A stretch of DNA of 7,449 bases from Bacteroidota bacterium (GTDB lineage: Bacteria > Bacteroidota > Bacteroidia > Chitinophagales > Chitinophagaceae). Below are positions 4,936 through 7,449 of this stretch, piece after piece. Below the pieces are notes generated by a model, which was not told the origin of the DNA, did no database searches, and saw nothing but the letters and a program-made list of their open reading frames with translations. The position numbers were made by a program, and so were the translations under genes. Positions within the stretch are counted from its first letter, which is position 1; each line of letters begins with the position of its first letter. Where the stretch lies: assembly GCA_023396345.1 (NCBI GenBank), contig JAEWWO010000377.1:1-7449 (forward strand). Reading direction: 5' to 3'.

Positions 4936-7119
4936 ATGCAATTCCTTAGAAAAATCAGCTCCGTAGTTTTTATTTGTTTATCATTTCTTTTCCTTTCAAT
5001 TCACTCAATAGCACAGCCTGCCCGGGGAGTAAAATGGACAAATGACGGCAATAGTTATTACTTTGTAAAAGACAACGCGATCAATAAAGTATCCTTACAA
5101 ACAAGTGAGCAGACTATCATTGCCGATAAAGTTGCTTTAACACCTAAGGGTAAAAGCGAACCATTGACCGTAAAGAATTTTTTTATTACTGATGACCATT
5201 CAAAAATTTTGATATACACCAACTCAAAACGTGTGTGGCGCTACGAAACCCGAGGCGATTACTGGTTGATGAATTTGAATAACAAACAACTTGTACAATT
5301 AGGAAAAACGCTTCCGGAAGCATCTCTTATGTTTGCCAAAATATCTCCCGACGGTAAAAAAGTGGCGTATGTAAGCAAACATAATTTATATGTAGAAGAC
5401 CTTGCTACCAACGTAATTACAGCACTGACCACCAATGGAACAGACAGAATTATCAACGGTACATTCGACTGGGTATATGAAGAAGAATTCAGTACACGTG
5501 ATGGTTTCAGATGGTCGCCCGACAGTAAAAAAATTGCTTACTGGAATGTAGACGCAACAGCTATCAGAAATTTTTTAATGATAAATACTACTGACTCTGT
5601 TTATTCTTATAATATTCCTGTTGAATATCCTAAAGTTGGCTATCCGCCATCTCCGGTAAAGATTGGCACTGTTGATATAGCTACAAAAAAAACCACCTGG
5701 ATGCAGATTCCCGGCGATAAGTCTAACAATTATTTGCCGCGCATGGAATGGGCAGGAAACAATGAACTGGCAGTGCAGCAACTCAACAGAAAACAAAATG
5801 AAAGTAAACTCTATTCTGTAAATGCTACTGCCGGCGCAGCAAAAGTTTTTTATCAGGAAAAAAATGATTCATGGATTGATATAAAATCACGCTGGCACGA
5901 TGACCCCGTTGGCTGGGACTGGATAAACAATAAAAATGCTTTTCTGTGGATGAGCGAAAAAGACGGCTGGAGACATTTGTATAAAGTGGACAGAAGCGGA
6001 AAAGAAATACTCATCACAAAAGGAAACTATGATGTAATAGATATGCTTGCTGTAAACGAACAGGAAGGATATGTTTACTTTACGGCTTCGCCGGATAATG
6101 CTACACAGGAATATTTGTTCAGAACAAAATTAGACGGCAGCGCACAACCTGAAAAACTTTCTCCGAAAGATGAAAACGGTTCACACAGTTATGACATTTC
6201 ACCTACCGGAAAATTTGCCATGTATTCTTTCTCCAATGCAAACACATACCCAATCAGCGAATGGATTTCTTTACCCGATCACAAGACATTGGGAGAAAAA
6301 AGAACAGCACAAAAACTTCCTTCCGATTTTCCTAAAGTAGAAATGATAAAAATAACCACAGCCGAAGGAGTAGAAATGGATGCATCTGTTTTGTATCCTA
6401 AAAACTTCGACAAAACAAAAAAATATCCCGTACTTTTTTATGTGTATACCGAACCTGGCGGTGCTACAGTAAAAGATGCTTTCGGAACAGGAAGACCTAA
6501 CTTGTATGAAGGAGATTTTTCGGGCGACGGATATTTCTACATCAGCATCGACAGCAGAGGCACGCCCGCTCCTAAAGGCGTTGCGTGGAGAAAATCCATT
6601 TATAAAAAAGTAGGCATATTAAATATTCACGATCAGGCAGCGGCGGCAAAAGAAATATTGAAATGGAATTTTATTGACAGTAGCCGTGTTGCTGTATGGG
6701 GCTGGAGCGGCGGAGGTTCTACCACGCTTAATCTTATGTTTCAGTATCCTGAAATTTACAAAACAGGTATAGCTATTGCGCCCGTTGCCAACAGACTTAC
6801 ATACGATAATATTTACGAAGAAAGATACATGGGTTTGCCACAGGAAAATCCCGAAGCATATAAAAACGCATCTGCCATAACACATGCCGCAGGATTGCAG
6901 GGAAACCTTTTATTAATACATGGTACAGGCGATGATAATGTGCATTATCAAAACTCCGAAATGCTGATAAATGAACTGATAAAGCACAATAAAATATTTC
7001 AGTTTATGGCTTATCCAAATCGCACACACAGTATAAGAGAAGGCGAAGGCACAAACCGACATCTCAAAAATTTATTTACTACTTATTTAAAACAGCACTG
7101 TCCGCCGGGAGCAAGATAG
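4936..7119 (+). CDS. Exported dipeptidyl-peptidase IV-type serine peptidase (S9 family)
   Basis: This is a prolyl-oligopeptidase-family (S9, DPP-IV branch) peptidase of 727 residues, expected to remove N-terminal dipeptides from peptides after export. A signal peptide (hydrophobic ISSVVFICLSFLFLSIHSIA) ends just before QPARG, and no lipobox Cys follows. Residues about 30-460 form the beta-propeller, including DWVYEEE at 178-184, whose Glu pair binds the substrate amino terminus in DPP IV. The alpha/beta-hydrolase domain follows. The nucleophile is S591 in GWSGGG, the Asp is D666 in GTGDDNVH, and the His is H698 in NRTHS; the 32-residue Asp-His spacing equals that of human DPP IV. FYVYTEPGG supplies the probable oxyanion Tyr. 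I chose ATG 4936 over GTG 4924 because four extra residues before MQFLRK add nothing to the signal peptide. It stands alone, with no partner in the operon. Substrate preference is inferred. Confidence 0.95.
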   Translation: MQFLRKISSVVFICLSFLFLSIHSIAQPARGVKWTNDGNSYYFVKDNAINKVSLQTSEQTIIADKVALTPKGKSEPLTVKNFFITDDHSKILIYTNSKRVWRYETRGDYWLMNLNNKQLVQLGKTLPEASLMFAKISPDGKKVAYVSKHNLYVEDLATNVITALTTNGTDRIINGTFDWVYEEEFSTRDGFRWSPDSKKIAYWNVDATAIRNFLMINTTDSVYSYNIPVEYPKVGYPPSPVKIGTVDIATKKTTWMQIPGDKSNNYLPRMEWAGNNELAVQQLNRKQNESKLYSVNATAGAAKVFYQEKNDSWIDIKSRWHDDPVGWDWINNKNAFLWMSEKDGWRHLYKVDRSGKEILITKGNYDVIDMLAVNEQEGYVYFTASPDNATQEYLFRTKLDGSAQPEKLSPKDENGSHSYDISPTGKFAMYSFSNANTYPISEWISLPDHKTLGEKRTAQKLPSDFPKVEMIKITTAEGVEMDASVLYPKNFDKTKKYPVLFYVYTEPGGATVKDAFGTGRPNLYEGDFSGDGYFYISIDSRGTPAPKGVAWRKSIYKKVGILNIHDQAAAAKEILKWNFIDSSRVAVWGWSGGGSTTLNLMFQYPEIYKTGIAIAPVANRLTYDNIYEERYMGLPQENPEAYKNASAITHAAGLQGNLLLIHGTGDDNVHYQNSEMLINELIKHNKIFQFMAYPNRTHSIREGEGTNRHLKNLFTTYLKQHCPPGAR

Positions 7120-7140
7120 AATTTTTATTTTTTGTAAGAT

Positions 7141-7182
7141 AATATATTTTGTGCGTGGCATCATCGCCGCGCATCATATATT
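7141..7182. terminator. Two-part hairpin between convergent genes
   Basis: TGCGTGG (7152-7158) pairs with CCGCGCA (7167-7173) with one T-G wobble, and outside it AATATAT (7141-7147) pairs with ATATATT (7176-7182) across a small internal loop. It lies 21 bases after the S9 peptidase stop and 53 bases from the stop of the opposing HTH gene, the expected place for a shared terminator. A T-rich run (7121-7133) precedes rather than follows it on the plus strand, so intrinsic termination is not assured. Confidence 0.4.
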
Positions 7183-7235
7183 CTATAATCTTTCAGGAGA
7201 CAAAGAGCGCAGAGAAAATATGGTTTCGGTTTCTA

Positions 7236-7448
7236 CTAAACACCCAAAACAATAGAGGCATCAATATTTAAATTTTTACTTATTTCGCGTCCTATCTTTA
7301 AAGTTGGTTCACTTTTTCCGGTAAGATACTCACTAATGCGTGACTGGCTTACATTGAGCATTTCGGCTAACCGCTTCTGCGTAAGTCCCATCTCATACAT
7401 TCGCAATTGCAATATATCTGCAAGCTTAGGTTTGCCTATAGTATAAAG
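7236..7448 (-). CDS. Xre-family HTH antitoxin-like regulator (5' partial)
   Basis: The last 70 codons of a helix-turn-helix protein are visible, open to the right edge and ending in TAG. The fragment reads GKPKLADILQLRMYEMG, then the HTH with LTQKRLAEMLNVSQSRISEYLTGKSEPTLK, then EISKNLNIDASIVLGV. This is the C-terminal pattern of COG5499-like HigA proteins, where a short N-terminal region precedes the HTH and the chain ends shortly after it. Such proteins often act as antitoxins paired with a HigB-type toxin gene, or as stand-alone regulators. The start and any toxin partner lie outside the window. The internal ATG codons inside RMYEM would give only a broken HTH and are not plausible starts. 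It converges on the S9 peptidase gene. The HTH call is firm; the antitoxin role is inference. Confidence 0.8.
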   Translation of the reverse strand, partial: LYTIGKPKLADILQLRMYEMGLTQKRLAEMLNVSQSRISEYLTGKSEPTLKIGREISKNLNIDASIVLGV

Positions 7449-7449
7449 C

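Overview
The window looks like a chromosomal segment of a Bacteroidota bacterium, probably near Chitinophagales or Sphingobacteriales. The basis is AT-rich intergenic DNA, A-rich leaders without Shine-Dalgarno sequences, two exact TAnnTTTG -7 elements, and the flavour of the proteins (PhoH with the N-terminal KH-like part, a DPP-IV-type S9 peptidase with GWSGGG, and a GH20 enzyme with FEWRG/GWNEI-type motifs). The family assignments come from recalled motifs; no database search was run.

Layout, left to right. An Xre-family antitoxin-like gene (HigA type, plus strand) enters from the left edge without its start. It is followed by about 200 bases of non-coding DNA containing an imperfect palindrome. 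Next, on the minus strand, phoH (TTG start, clear promoter) is followed 6 bases later by a small lipoprotein gene of the DUF4878-like type, so the two probably form one transcription unit. A plus-strand tRNA-Lys(CTT) lies upstream of phoH. An OsmC-family gene on the minus strand ends in a good intrinsic terminator.

The middle (about 2974-4679, minus strand) holds a decayed GH20 beta-N-acetylhexosaminidase. It keeps a signal peptide, the active-site Asp-Glu pair and the C-terminal domain, but has three premature stops and a frameshifting internal deletion. Two of the stops are TGA exactly where the family has a conserved Trp. Divergent from it, on the plus strand, is an intact exported dipeptidyl-peptidase IV-type serine peptidase. 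At the right edge, on the minus strand, a second HTH antitoxin-like gene is cut by the window end; its 70 visible residues are easy to miss because the start is outside.

Functionally this is ordinary housekeeping and scavenging (RNA-associated ATPase, peroxide detoxification, peptide degradation, a lost amino-sugar hydrolase), bracketed by two antitoxin-like genes whose partners must lie outside. I found no convincing evidence of a new multi-gene system. The most informative feature is the state of the GH20 pseudogene.
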